Part shown: positions 34,001 to 44,822 of the stretch, in pieces
How the letters are laid out: every line of letters begins with the position of its first letter
How positions within the stretch are numbered: position 1 is the first letter of the stretch
Source: Ctenosaura bakeri
Lineage: Eukaryota > Chordata > Lepidosauria > Squamata > Iguanidae
Length of the DNA: 64,000 nt
Direction: 5' to 3'
Assembly: GCA_948474755.1 (NCBI GenBank)
Contig: CAOLHI010001812.1
Location: forward strand, 310,001 to 374,000
Made by a program: the position numbers and the translations under genes
The notes under the pieces: model-generated
Database searches by the model: none
Told to the model about the DNA's origin: nothing
What the model saw: the letters and a program-made list of their open reading frames with translations, nothing else

Positions 34001-37000
34001 ATATTATATTATATTATATTATATTATATTATAGGAAGGAGAAGGAATTGTAGATTGTATAATATTTCAATTAAAGGAGGAAGATGTCAATTAATAAGTA
34101 ACACAGGATAAAATTGGGGGAAGGTTAAAGAAGAAAAATCAAGCAATGATATATTAATTAATGATAGATATAGTTTATATGTGCCCAAAGAATGTGATTT
34201 TTCTTTTTTTTCTCCTTTATCTTGATTTGTATATTTGATTATATGAAAATTTAATAAGAATTGTGCTAAAAAATAAAAGTAACTTGTGGTGGCAACATAT
34301 AAATAATAATTGATCTTGTATTAATAATATCCACAGGGCTGCTAGATGTACCTGGTCCTCATAAAGTATCTAAATGGGATTATAAAAATCACTTAACTAT
34401 GAACATCACTTTTTTAAAAAAATGTACATTCAGTTATTGATAAGATTTAATTGTTAAAAAAGCCTCACCTCTTTGGTGTGTATCACTTCTACAGGTTATG
34501 TCTAAAAAAATCCAAGCCTTATCAATAACTAAGTTTATCACCTGATTTATGACAGGTCAGCATAATCTGTTGTTCCTTTTTATTCACTTTATAATTTGTT
34601 GCTTCAGCTATAGGGCTGGCAGTGTAGGTGTTCTGATCCCATCTGTAGATTTAACAGCATTATTTGAATGTAGGAGAGCCTCTAATTCATTTCTTTATTC
34701 CCTCAACAGATGCTGTAAACATCAAAATGATTGAAGAACTTAAGGAGCAGTTAGAGAATATCTCCCAGGAGGTGACTCTGCTAAAGGAAAAGCAAGCCCT
34801 TCAAACAGGTATAAAACTTAAGAATTAGATATTTTGTACACCACAAAATTGGCTCAGCTTGGGCAATACTTGTGTCAATGGGTCCTTTTAGATGTAACAC
34901 TAAAACCATATATTTATTCTTTTTTTTCTAGTAGTGTCCCCAGGTGAAGGTGGGATCCATTAGATCCAAGTGAATAATTTACAGGGCTATCAAAAACAGT
35001 GTTAACAGGAGGAGAAGGAAGCAAAAGGAACATTCAAGTGAATGAGCATTTTAATGGCGGTCTCTTAACACTTGTATCTGGCTCTGCACTCAAGGGATTA
35101 GAGGTCACTGTAGGCCTCAATCACTTGTTGTGGATCAGTTTACCAACAGGACAGGTTAATACTGCTACTGCTTTCCTTTCCTGTCCTCTCTCCATTTTTC
35201 TCAGGGTGTTCTCTGTCTCCCACATCTCCTCAGAACCTCTTCTTCTTGTCTCTCCCATACCTCATCAGGGACAAAAGAGCTTCAAACTTTCTTCCATGAA
35301 ACTATGTTGCTCAGGATCACACATTATGTGCTTAGCTTACAGATGCACAATCTTTATGGATGCACAAACAGACACATCTGTGGATCAGTTTATAGAATGG
35401 TCAGCTCCATATTTGGAAACAATGCTTCCTGAAATGATGGGAGACATCAAATTGAAGTCTGATTGCTCAAACATGGAGCTCTGAAGGAATCACATGGCGG
35501 CAGAGAATACATGCTAACATAAAAATTACATCAGCATCTCCTGTACTTTGGCCTCCAGGGAGCAGGAATAGCAAGATTTAAATTTCTCTTCCCTGTCTAC
35601 TGTTTGGAAAAGTGAGAGGTTTTGCACACTTGTGTACACACAGAGAAAACAATCTCCAATGAGATTGTTATAGTTAGTAACCTTTGCATACCTATACTAT
35701 TTGCTTGTTTGCATGTTGGTTGGCTTCCTATTTTTTTTTCCACACCTACCTTCTTCCTACATCACGTTTGTTTTTCCACACCTACCTTCTTCCTGCATCA
35801 CTCTAAACAGCCATTATTTTTCTTCCTTCTTTCTCTCTCCTCCATTAGCCCATGCGTTTGATAATGAACACGTGCTGTTACTAAAGCTAGTTTTATGTGG
35901 TTTATGAAGAAGTTTGTGTCTGCCAGACTTGGGAGTGGGGGAAATGAGACTGCTCTACTTCTGTCTTCTCAATTTTGATTATTATGCTAGAGAGATCCAC
36001 TGCTTCTCAAAATCAGGAAGATGGGAGAGACTTTCACCTCTTGTATTTCTTAGTGTCCTCCTGACTGAGACAGTTATACTGGCTCTGAAAACCAGAATCT
36101 CCTCTTTACCACCATCACCCAAATGCTCAGTTGGCCAGTGAGAAATAGTGATCATGGCTTTAACTGGAAGTACCCAAGGGTTTTCCTTGACTCCAACAGC
36201 TTGAGAAGCCATATCACTTTATCCCACAGCACAGCTGGTCAGACATCAGCTGGTCTGTGAAAAGATAATGAGTCTGGCTGTCACACATTCCAGCATTTTT
36301 CATACAGAAAAGATTGTAGAAGGGATTGCTAAGGGAATGGCAAAGACTTTAAATCTCCCCAACAATCTCCAGGCAGCTGTTCACTATTTCTTTGAAATGA
36401 ATGGCAACAGTCTCAAATAGTAGGAATCTCAGTGAGAAGGTGAGAGAGACAATCTTAACAGCAGTGTGATCCCACCCCATGATCTCAGTTGACAGAAGTG
36501 GGAGGTGCAGATCCTCAATTATACTCAAAACTCATTTGATAACAGGAGCACTCAGGGAAGCCCATGGTAGTGACTAAAGTTTCATTCAGCCCCTGTACTG
36601 GGATCCTAAACACTAAACATAACATGGTTTGAAAATGCTGCATTGTTCCTAACTAGTGACATCAACAGACAGTTTCCAATAAATGCTGGTGGAGGTCATT
36701 ATTGCAGGAGGTGCTTTTTTTTTAAATTAAATTTATTGTGGTTACATCATATAAAACAACATTTCTCATTGTACATTTTACCGAACTATTACCGCTATCT
36801 TCCACTCCTCTCTGGATTTCAATACTGTTATTTCATTGACATATCAACATTATGCATCGCATTACATTTGTTAACATACAAGATAGATCCTGCTCTTCAA
36901 CCCTACTTTACATGTTCTATGATTTTTACTTCTAACTGCTCATGCTACCATGAATTAAGAATTGTTACCTGTCAACACCCAACCCATTTCCAGAACAGTT

Positions 37001-38894
37001 TGCCATTCTTTGTTAATGTCATCATCTGATTTTCCTTTTAATCTCTGAGAGACTATATTTGCATTCCGATTTTCAATAAAAGTTGCCCACCATTGCTCTA
37101 TTGTAGGTATCTGCTCAGTTTTCCATAGCCTTGCATATTCAATACGGGCTGTCATAATCATATACAGCATTATTCACCAATATTTCTTTGCAACAGTTCC
37201 ATCTAACACATGTGTCATATTTAATAAGTACAGTTCAGGTATCTTATCAATTTGAACCCTCAATATTTTACATATCATATTGTGTATATCATTCCAATGT
37301 TTTTTAGCCTTAGGACATGACCACCACATATGAAATAGTGTTCCAACATTCTCCTGACACTTCCAACACTGACCTGTTCCCGTATTATATATCTTCTTTA
37401 ATTTTTCTGGTGTCATGTACCATCTGTGAAAAAGCTTGTAATAGTTCTCTTTTAGGTTCTGAGCTGCAGTAAATTTTTGTGTCCGTTGCCAGCTCTGTTC
37501 CCAGTGCTCTGATTGAATTGGATGTCCGACATTTTGAGCCCACAATATCACTGCTGATTTGACTGTCTCATCTTCTCTTTCTTGATTTAAAATCTCCTGG
37601 TATACATGTGATAATAAATGAGGCGGGTTTTCCCATCGCAGGAGGTGCTTTTGAAGGGAAGGAAGAGAGCTGTATATTGGTAGGAAAAATAAGACAAAAA
37701 ATAGACTGTTGGGCTGGAGGCAATTTGCCCCAAAACACTGCCTTCAGGAAAGCCATACTGGTCTTCTCCAAAAACTGATAAATACACACGGTTTGCCTTA
37801 AAAATGCAATATGTGGAAAGGAACTGTGTACTACAATGATTGATTAGATCTGTCCCAGAACAGTTGTGCCATCAATGCATTTATGCCTTCCTTGCAGTTG
37901 TCACACTGAAGGACAAGTAGTAAGGAGTAGCAGAATCAGGCAAAAGCATGCTAAGAGCTCAAGGTTGCTAAGATCTGGCATAAGATCTGGCACCAGATAA
38001 GTTCTGGGCCCTAGTAGATGAACTACCCATGACTTGGGTTAAGCCTGGAGGAAGAAAAGTGAAAGAGGAAGAGCCGTGTGAAGGAAGAGAATTCACTTGG
38101 GAAGAAGCTTATTGAAGCCATCATTCCCAAAGCTTTATCAAAAGCAGAGTGACAACCATTGTCATACTGTACAGAGAGGGTAACATGTGGCCCTTTAGAT
38201 GTTGAACTGCATCTTCCTACTGTCCTAGCGAGCATTTACAGCGATGAGTGATAATGGGTCTTGGAGTCCAATAACACCTTCAGAACCACACGTCCTCTTA
38301 TCCTTGCTGTAGAACTAAACTGTCTGATTTGAAGAAGACCTACCAATGTGGTTTGGCAAGTTGAATGGCAATGTTCCTTCTTCCTCATTCATGTAGCAGC
38401 TGACATCAGAGATTGTAGTATTATACTTCAAATTTCAGTATTCCTTTTCTGATGAGACTTTATGCCCCCCCCTTATGTTTTGTCTTTTACTAGTTTGTCT
38501 GAAAGGCACCAAGGTGAATCTCAAATGTTTCCTGGCTTTTCCAACCGCAAATAGTTATCACACAGCCAGTGAAGACTGCATCTCACAAGGTGGCACCCTT
38601 AGTACCCCTCAGACAGGAGATGAAAACGATGCTCTCTACGACTACGTGAGGAAGAGCCTGGGGCCTGAAACAGAGATTTGGCTTGGCGTTAATGACCTGG
38701 CAGCTGAAGGGAAATGGGTGGACATGACAAGCAGCCCCATTCGTTATAAGAACTGGGAAACAGAGATCACAACCCAACCAGATGGTGGGAAGGTTGAAAA
38801 CTGTGCAGCATTGTCAGGGGCTGCTGTTGGCAAGTGGTTTGACAAAAGGTGCAGAGACCAATTGCCTTATGTCTGCCAGTTCATGATTGTTTAA
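26401..38894 (+). CDS. CLEC3B: CLEC3B, tetranectin (complete CDS, three exons)
   Basis: Joining 26401-26503, 34710-34808 and 38494-38894 gives 603 nt, or 200 residues plus stop; the human protein has 202. Residues 1-20 are a hydrophobic signal peptide, and 27-34 the basic lysine/arginine-rich segment of the heparin-binding N-terminus. Residues 35-67 are the coiled coil that trimerises tetranectin, and 69-200 the C-type lectin domain. The cysteines pair as 69-79, 96-195 and 171-187. The calcium/kringle-4 site residues are kept: D135, E139, Q162, D164, K167, E169, N170 and D184. Tetranectin is a secreted plasma and matrix trimer that binds plasminogen kringle 4. ATG 26401 is chosen because it gives a family-length signal peptide and has A at -3. 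An in-frame ATG at 26323 exists upstream. Confidence 0.97.
26625..26850 (+). mobile_element. 5S-rRNA-derived SINE with L2-like tail
   Basis: The first half follows 5S rRNA: CATCATACCACCCTAATCCC, ATCTGATTTTAGAAAATGAA, GGTGAGTACTTAGATGGGGA. This covers the 5S internal promoter region. The second half reads GCCACTGCCAGTCAGAACTG, ACTAGATGGATCAACAGCCT and GGCAGCTTCCTATAT, the L2-type 3' tail. It is diverged, so it is an old copy. Confidence 0.8.
27667..27859 (-). mobile_element. Sauria-type SINE (minus strand)
   Basis: GGGTGCCTTCAAGTCATTTC, CGACTTATGGTGAACCTAAG, CCAAGATCACTCAGTGAGTT and TCCAGAGTCGTAGTCCAAT, ending in CTGACCACTACACCGTGTGA (the B-box/A-box region in reverse). This is one of the better preserved copies. 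Confidence 0.92.
28022..28072. repeat. (AAT)n microsatellite
   Basis: About 17 uninterrupted TAA units, flanked by AAATTAAAAATAAG. It is in CLEC3B intron 1. Confidence 0.95.
28251..28470 (+). mobile_element. Sauria-type SINE
   Basis: AAGACCAGAGTTAGAATCCT, CACTCAGCCATGGAAACCCA, GTGACCTTGGGCAAGTCACA, then TTTTGCCAAGAAAACCC and the tail GTTGACTTGAAGGCATATGG. The tRNA-like head is diverged. Confidence 0.9.
31047..31578. mobile_element. hAT-like non-autonomous element, copy 1 (split by a family A MITE)
   Basis: Shares CAACATTTCACAGATGAAAA, GAAGGGCAAGATTCTGCCT, GGAGAGAGAAACTGGGACAT and GGATTAATCATGACTGT with 44823-45175 in the same orientation. Its right end, GGAGGGTAT, is the complement of the ATACCCTTC left end of copy 2, so the termini are inverted repeats. 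It contains the family A insertion 31103-31282. Confidence 0.7.
31103..31282. mobile_element. Family A palindromic DNA transposon, nested
   Basis: GGCCATTTCTGCACTACACT to TGTAGTGCGGAAATGGCC. The arms CAACGTCCTATGGAATCCTG and its complement are almost perfect. It lies inside the hAT-like element. Removing it restores AAAATG-GTCAAG, which matches ATATGGTCAAG in the uninterrupted copy at 44,895. Confidence 0.92.
32635..32824. mobile_element. Family A palindromic DNA transposon inside the L1
   Basis: GGCCATTTCCGTACAATACT to AGTGTAGTGCGGAAATGG. The arms read CACTTTCAACATCCTGTGGA against TCCATTGGATATTGGAAGT. The L1 reading resumes immediately after it, so it landed after the L1. Confidence 0.88.
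34000..34034. repeat. (ATATT)n pentanucleotide repeat
   Basis: About seven units in the 3' UTR part of the L1. Confidence 0.9.
34710..34808 (+). CDS. CLEC3B: CLEC3B coding exon 2 (trimerisation helix)
   Basis: A 99-nt exon between TTCCCTCAACAG and ACAG/GTATAA. It encodes D-A-V-N-I-K-M-I-E-E-L then KEQLENISQEVTLLKEKQAL and QT, with heptad-spaced I/L/V residues. The split codons at both ends are phase 1, so the exon is a symmetric module. Confidence 0.96.
34809..38493 (+). other. CLEC3B intron 2
   Basis: A 3.7-kb phase-1 intron, GTATAA to TTTTACTAG. Its only clear repeat is the minus-strand L1 at 36719-37637. A 161-codon frame at 34999-35484 resembles nothing I know. A 36-bp unit is repeated twice near 35732-35803 (CCACACCTACCTTCTTCCT). 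Confidence 0.85.
36719..37637 (-). mobile_element. L1 LINE fragment with 15-bp target-site duplication
   Basis: GCAGGAGGTGCTTTT occurs at 36704-36718 and 37638-37652, bracketing the insert. The left edge begins with poly-T, the A tail of a minus-strand L1. Minus-strand frames at 37174-37551 and 36955-37170 encode the ORF2 C-terminal region: KLFHRWYMTPEKLKKIYN, a CWKCQENVGTLFHMWWSCP Cys cluster, then MIMTARIEYARLWKTEQIP and IEQWW. It is 5'-truncated to 919 bp and antisense to CLEC3B. Confidence 0.95.
38494..38894 (+). CDS. CLEC3B: CLEC3B coding exon 3 (C-type lectin domain) and stop
   Basis: After TGTCTTTTACTAG the exon completes Val and continues CLKGTKVNLKCFLAF, then EDCISQGGTLSTPQ, EIWLGVNDLAAEGKW, YKNWETEITTQPDGGK, VENCAALSG and KWFDKRCRDQLPYVCQF. 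It ends at TAA 38892-38894. It encodes the whole lectin fold in one exon, as in other tetranectin genes. Confidence 0.97.
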
Positions 38895-40718
38895 TAGCAG
38901 AGCTAAATGAGGAAGAATAGGCCATGGCATTCTGCTTGACACTCACGCTAGAGCTGTGTGCGCATATATGTATGTGCACAAATAGACACACCTATCTACA
39001 ACAAACAAACACACCCACACATACACAAACACATATTCTTGGCTTAGTAATGGATTAGAATGAATTATATCTATGCTGCAAATCCAGTTGGCCAAATACA
39101 TCAAAACTGTAGGCAACTACATTTTTCTCACTAGAGCTTAAGTTATAGACAGAGATATATTTTTACACTCAGAATGAATTAGGGTTGCTTCAGTATCTGA
39201 GCAAGATTTGAATTCTGCAAAACAAAAAAACTCGATATGGTGCTGAAGACTCATCAGTTTGTTGTTGCATGCAACATTTCTGTACTCTCCCTTTTCTTCC
39301 TGCTGATTGCACCAAAGTAAGCCAGCTTTAGTTGAATTATCCTTATCATCTCTTGGACTGAAAAGCTGAAAGCATATTATCACAACCTGCTGCAATGGCT
39401 TAATATTTGCTTTCTTAAAGGCTAAACTATCAGCCCACATTAGTCCTTTGAAATAAGTTTAAACAGGTGCCCCTGTCTGAGCTAGAATGTTGTGAAATGC
39501 TAGTTTAAAGAAGATGAGGGAAAGAAGAGTTAACAAAACCTTTTTACTACAAAGACCAGAGAGAGAGAGAGAGAAACTAGTATATTTAGATGAGTTGGTA
39601 GGGGAACTATATCTCTGAATTTCACTAATTTTCACTTCTGGGTGAAACTATGATCAGAATTTTAAGCAGAAGTAACAAAGAGACAAATGGAACATGGGTA
39701 GGACTATGCCACTGGAAGAAAAAAAAACAGCATTGTGCTATGTACAGGTAGATAGAGGATGCTGGAAGGTTACTGTAGCTCCCAGTAATTCTCTCTGAGC
39801 AGTATAAGCTGGAACTGAAAGGAGAAGAAGTCAGTATGTCTACAAGATGGTGGTGGTGGTGGTGGTACTGCTTATTTCAGTGCCTCTGCAATGCTGAAAT
39901 AATGACACTGTACATGAAGTACATTCTGCCACAACAAGAATGGATCAATTAGCTTAATTCTACATTTGGCTCTTTGTAATAAGATTTGTTTATTTGCACA
40001 CCTGCATCACTTGGATTCACAAAGTCCACCTTGACTGAAAATGATGTGATAGGTTTCCTCCATTTTAAATGAATAGGGAAGATAATATGCATTGAAGCCC
40101 CAGTATTTGGAACAGATCACTGACTTGTGGCAGAGATTCTGCTAAAGCCTACTAAACAAACACCTTAGTTGGCTACTTTGCGATAATACAGAATACAAAC
40201 ACCTTTCAGATTTTTATAGCTGATGATGTATGACAGAAGAGTCCATAAGTGCTTGTATTTGAGATTATCACTGCCACTTTCTGTTGAGATAAATACATAA
40301 AAATAAATAAATAAATAAGACTTGTTACAAGTGTGGTCTTGATCAGTATTTTAAATTGCACCATTCAGTGTAATCCATCAGGCAGAATATATCAGAGTGC
40401 CATACAGAATCTAACTGCACAATGTTTGCTGTATCTGGTTAAGATTTTTCTCAACGTTTATGATCCATCTGGGATAACTGGGAGTAAAGAAGTTTAAACT
40501 GATTCTATTCATCTTCAGTTGGCATTGTCAGCATTTTCCCACAGCACTTTAAGGCCAACATTAACTCAGTCGCTTTGACTCAGAAGGGTTAAATTTTCTT
40601 AAATCCAACAGTCATTATTTGGTGATTATTCACAACCATGTTTTCCACACTTCTGAGAACTGAAGTCCACTTTCTAAAATTAAAAACATAAGCTTCTGGT
40701 ATGATAAATCACCTAGAG
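38895..40718. other. CLEC3B 3' flank / 3' UTR, no clear signal
   Basis: I find no canonical AATAAA within the first 300 bp after the stop, so the cleavage site is not assigned; an A-rich AATAAA run exists only at about 40,300. Simple repeats are (GA)n at 39559-39575, (TGG)n at 39848-39867 and (AAAT)n at 40296-40318. Confidence 0.5.
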
Positions 40719-40862
40719 CAAGGGTAGGGTACCTGTGGTCTTCCCATGCAGTTGGACTCTGACCTCCATCATCCCTGACTCCTGGCCATGTTGGTTGGGG
40801 TCAATGGGAGTTGAGTCCAAGTTCTGACAACATCTCAACAGCCACAGGTTACCCATCCCTGT
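40719..40862. mobile_element. hAT-like MITE
   Basis: Terminal inverted repeats are CAAGGGTAGGGTACCTGTGG and CCACAGGTTACCCATCCCTG. The body is palindromic around CATGTTGGTTGGGGTC, with GGACTCTGACCTCCATCATC opposed by GGGAGTTGAGTCC. Confidence 0.7.
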
Positions 40863-41707
40863 TTTAAGCATGTAAGAGAATCAGCCACCCAAAAGTGTGT
40901 AGGCACATACTTTGCCTCTGCACAAGTCACTGTTCCAAGCTGAGACAACATACAGCTTTGTCTTGGAGGACATATTTTGCTGTACATCTCCATCTGGAGG
41001 CACTGAATGACTCACTCATCTGATAAAGAAGACTGTCTGCTTTATTTCCAGATGATTTAGTGTTGTCCTTTTTTTTTTCCCTTCCAGTTTCTCCCAGCTA
41101 AGAGTGGATAATTCTGTTTTGTATCTGCATAGGGTACAAAGTAGAGAAGGTGAGGCACCCAGAACAGTAACACAGGCTGAAAAAGCTACATTGGTGTGCA
41201 TGGATAAACCACAGCAGGATGCACAAGAAACTAAGATTAGATTACCATTGAGTGAATAATATATTGAAATTCATCCAATTTGATTTATAGAGGAAGGAGT
41301 TTTAAGAGAAAGGCTGGGAAAGAAACAAACGCAAGGAGGGAGAGGATAAGGAGGAGGGGAGACAATGACGAATTCTTAATAAGGAACTGCTGTTTGAAAT
41401 AAGGACAAAAAAAGAATGGTACCAAAATAGATTGAGAGTTCATTCCATTCCCCACTTAATAAGGGGAGAGAGGAGACGTGTTGAATTAAAGTATCTGCCT
41501 AATGCTATCTTCTATACAAGAGCAAGGAAAGCAAAGTACTGATTAACAATTAGGAGAATAGCAGTAGCACAGTGTGATTATTACTGAAATATACACACAT
41601 ATTAGAAAAACTGGGTTCAATTCTTGTGAAAATATTTATTTCTAACTAGGTAGAATAAGCATGGATTCACTGCCTAAATTCTGCACAATGAATACATATG
41701 CATCATA

Positions 41708-41930
41708 GAGTCCACACTACACAATCATAATGCTTTGAAATATTTTAATTGCCATGACTGTGTCTTTTGCAATTCCAGGATTTGCAATTAGGTGGGGCAC
41801 TGGAACTTTCTGGCAGTGAGTTCTAAATACCTCATAAACCTATACATTCCAGGATTCCATAAAACGGAGCCATGGCAGTTAAAGTGGGATTTAAGTGCTC
41901 TAACTGTGTAGTGTGAAAGAAACCCAAGAA
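41708..41930. mobile_element. Palindromic MITE, family D (CACACTACACAA ends)
   Basis: The left arm AGTCCACACTACACAATCAT opposes the right arm TCTAACTGTGTAGTGTGAAA. The internal pair is GCAATTCCAGGATTTGCAAT against ACATTCCAGGATTCCATAA. It is related in layout to the element at 60386-60824. Confidence 0.6.
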
Positions 41931-42129
41931 AATAAGATTATGGCAAACATAAGAGTTATCATCATGACTAAAAGTAAGTAAGATTGATTCAAACATTGAT
42001 AAGAAGCAGAGACTTCGAAATCATAAGCAGCATTTGAAACTAATCTTTCCTGCAATCCAGCACAAAACTATTTGCTGCTAAACAGTTGAACAAAGGAAAG
42101 TGTGAGCAACTGTAATTTTTCTACTCATG

Positions 42130-42365
42130 GGGGGCATCCAGACTGATTAAAAAGACTGCAAGGTCCCAGATTTTGTTTCTGTTCTTTCCAATTTTATTTT
42201 GGAGATGTATATATCTGTTGTTTATCCTAGAATATTTTCTGTCAGCTCCCAGTATGATCACAGACTTTTTATACCAGCTCCCCAGGTTGGTTTATTTTGA
42301 CCCAGTATGACATCAGAAAGAACAGGAACAAAACCTGGGACTTTTCAATCAGTGCGGGTGTGCCC
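42130..42365. mobile_element. Unclassified palindromic repeat, family E, copy 1
   Basis: The ends are inverted: GGGGCATCCAGACTGATTAA, then AGGTCCCAGATTTTGT, against ACAAAACCTGGGACTTTTCA, then ATCAGTGCGGGTGTGCCC. The middle reads GAATATTTTCTGTCAGCTCC and TTTTTATACCAGCTCCCCAG and is shared with 57333-57578. Confidence 0.7.
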
Positions 42366-44822
42366 ACAATCTCTTACCCAGAGTACACATACAGCATATA
42401 TATCCCAGGATTCAAAAGTGGACCTATCAGTCATTCAGCACGAATTTGTCAAAACTGTGCCCCAGGATTAGAAGATGGATTTGTCAATCACTCAGCACCA
42501 CTTTCTCATTCCCTCTTCTCTCACCTTCCATGTTTTCACAAAAACAAAATCTAAAGAATAAACTTCTGAAACATGAAGATTTAAATAGGGCTTTATGGAT
42601 GCTCAGTTTTGGGTTGGTTTGCTCCAGAGTGAAAGTTGTTTTGCCTCTGCAAGCAGCAGAACCAGTATGGAGGGGCCCAGTTCAACTCATCCTTTGGACT
42701 TCATCTGAATTGGACACACATCCATACTATCCATTAATCTGTCATTTAACATTTATGGTTATGTGTCAGTTATGTAACTTGGCACAAGTTAGATCTCTGT
42801 TAATATGTAGCACAATGTTGGCAACAGCTGTGGGATTAAACTGATTTTGAATTGTGCAAGCAAATTATTTGGACACAAATTATACAGATTCCCATCTCAG
42901 CAATCAACAACAAAACTCAGTCAGCAAATTATGGAAAATGTGTCTTATGAAGTCCAAAATATGAACCTCAAAATAATGTTATTCTGTTATCTTCATTGAT
43001 CCCAAGAGGTCAAGCATAACTTATCTTTTAAATAAACCTTCTTGATGCTTTTGTTTTTCCTAATGCTGTCTTTTTTTTTACTGTACTGAAATTTTAGGGG
43101 TTTTTTTTTTAGTTTGAATATATCCAGAGAAGAGCATTAAATGACAGTATGGAAAACTTGACAGCACTTGAGTTAGTATAACATAGCCAATGTGCCAAAG
43201 TGGTTAGATTTGGGAAGAGCTGGGTTCTGCCCCATCCCTACCTCTGCCACAAAATCCAATGGCTGTCTTTAAAACGGTTTCTCTCAGTGCATCTTGTCAG
43301 GATAAAGAGGGGAGACAAAGATCCACTTACAGGGTTTCCACATCTCAGAGTCTGAACTGTCGTCTCTGGTTCTCAGAGTGAGGAGGAAGAATCAGTGTGG
43401 GAGTATTCCCTTGGAAAGTATGTGTGTATATATGTTTTCCCATTATACAAGCTTAGTGTTTTTAAAATTTGAACAGCATTTTCTATACAAATGTGGCTGA
43501 TGGTCATTGCATCATGTTTAAGGACATTACCAGGCAATCCATCTTGTAACAACACCGGAGCCCGTCTCCTTTGTCATCACAAGGGATCACCCCTAGGCCA
43601 CAGATGTTGGCCCCAACATTTCAGGGCCTGAGATAGTCCTGATCCAGCAAGCCTAGGCACATAGGCTGCATTAAGATCAGTGGGTGAAAAGCGGGGCGGG
43701 GGATATAAGTGTAATCAACTTATTCAAAAAATAATTGGAAATTTCAGACTGCATCTATCTCGTCATAGCAGGGGTGGGTAAAGTGTGGTATGTGGGACAT
43801 AGGCAGCTCTAAGGCTACCTCCCCCAGGGCCTGCCACTCTCTAGGACTGCTAGAACGAAAACTAGAGAGAGTTCCTGCCCCTTTAATGTTTGGGTAGAAG
43901 AGGGAATTTCAGCAGGGGTTGCTTGTTACTTTGTTGTGTAACAAATAACACCTCCTGAAAGTTCCTCTACTACCCAGCCATTAACTGGAAAGGATCCCAT
44001 TCCAGTTTTCAGTCTTGCAACCCTAAAACTAAGAAGACTTCCCAGTGCCCCTTATGGGAAAGGAGGCAGCATTTTTGTTGTACCTCTCATGCACAGACAA
44101 CCATTGTAATAGGTCCAAGAACAGTCTTTTTAAAACCGGAATGTGAATTGGAACTGGGGAATGAAAACTTAAAACTTAATTCCTGGGTTTAAGAAAGTCT
44201 TCTTCCCAGACAAATTTTAATATGCCTCCTGGAGGACACAAGCAAAGGATTGTGAGTTTTAAAAGTCAAAATGAGGGGCATGGGAGGCACAGCCCTCTGA
44301 GGTCCTTGAGTCAATGCAGTCTCTAGTCCTGGGCAGTTGCCACTCCTTGAAGAAGTTTATCTATTGACTAGACTCTGCACTGTAACCACCAAATGGAGTT
44401 GTTAGCAGAATGTTCCATTTTGCTGGCCCCATCCTTTACTGAGGGCCCCTTATCTCTCCATTTTGCCACTCACAATGTCTTGCTGTCTCTTCATAAGCCT
44501 TTATCTTCATCTCTGCAAGCAACAAAGGTGAAGATGGAAGAGTGGTTGGAAAGCAGTGACAATAGAAATACAGCTGCTGGCCTTTTGTGTGTGTGATGTC
44601 TGGGCCCAGTCCAGAATGTTCTTGTATTTATTTTTTCATGTTAAGGATGTTGGCTCTGTATTAAACAGTTGAGATGGTAATTCTCCAAAACAAATGGATC
44701 CCATATGAACAGCACTGGCACTAGTAACCAGTTTGAAAGATGCAAACATTCTAATATATAGATAACAGAGAGCCATAACATCTGCTGCTTCATCTTCAAG
44801 GCTTGGATTAACTAGAAAGTTA
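42366..44822. other. No gene seen; possible MITE ends
   Basis: CAGGGGTGGGTAAAGTGTGG at 43769 looks like a DNA-transposon terminus similar to 6832. The rest shows no ORF or RNA that I can support. Confidence 0.35.

Larger units (their letters stand above)
31893..34278 (+). mobile_element. L1 LINE, 5'-truncated, with 13-bp target-site duplication
   Basis: GTAACTTGTGGTG stands at both 31880-31892 and 34279-34291. The enclosed 2.4 kb carries decayed L1 ORF2: MRQGCLLSPLLF (RT), LEEFGKATGFKVNKEK, then the C-terminal Cys region (ICWKCKDQESTLSHMW) and AEIPTKENWILKI. It ends in an A-rich AAAAAATAAAA tail. The RT catalytic box is degraded (MDYLL in place of the FADDxL type), and frameshifts and stops are frequent. 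A family A MITE interrupts it at 32635-32824. It lies in CLEC3B intron 1, sense orientation. Confidence 0.92.
26504..34709 (+). other. CLEC3B intron 1
   Basis: An 8.2-kb phase-1 intron, GTAAGA to CTCAACAG. It carries a 5S-derived SINE, two Sauria SINEs, an (AAT)n tract, an hAT-like element with a nested MITE, and a truncated L1. The long unlabelled stretches 26851-27666 and 28471-31040 contain no exon or repeat that I can support beyond decayed MITE halves. Confidence 0.85.

Noticed and set aside
34999..35484. 161-codon open frame in CLEC3B intron 2
   Set aside because: No domain, no homology I recognise and no splice context. It lies inside an intron whose flanking exons join perfectly without it.
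40296..40318. CLEC3B polyadenylation signal
   Set aside because: AATAAA here is part of an (AAAT)n run 1.4 kb after the stop. Without transcript data it cannot be told from a simple repeat.
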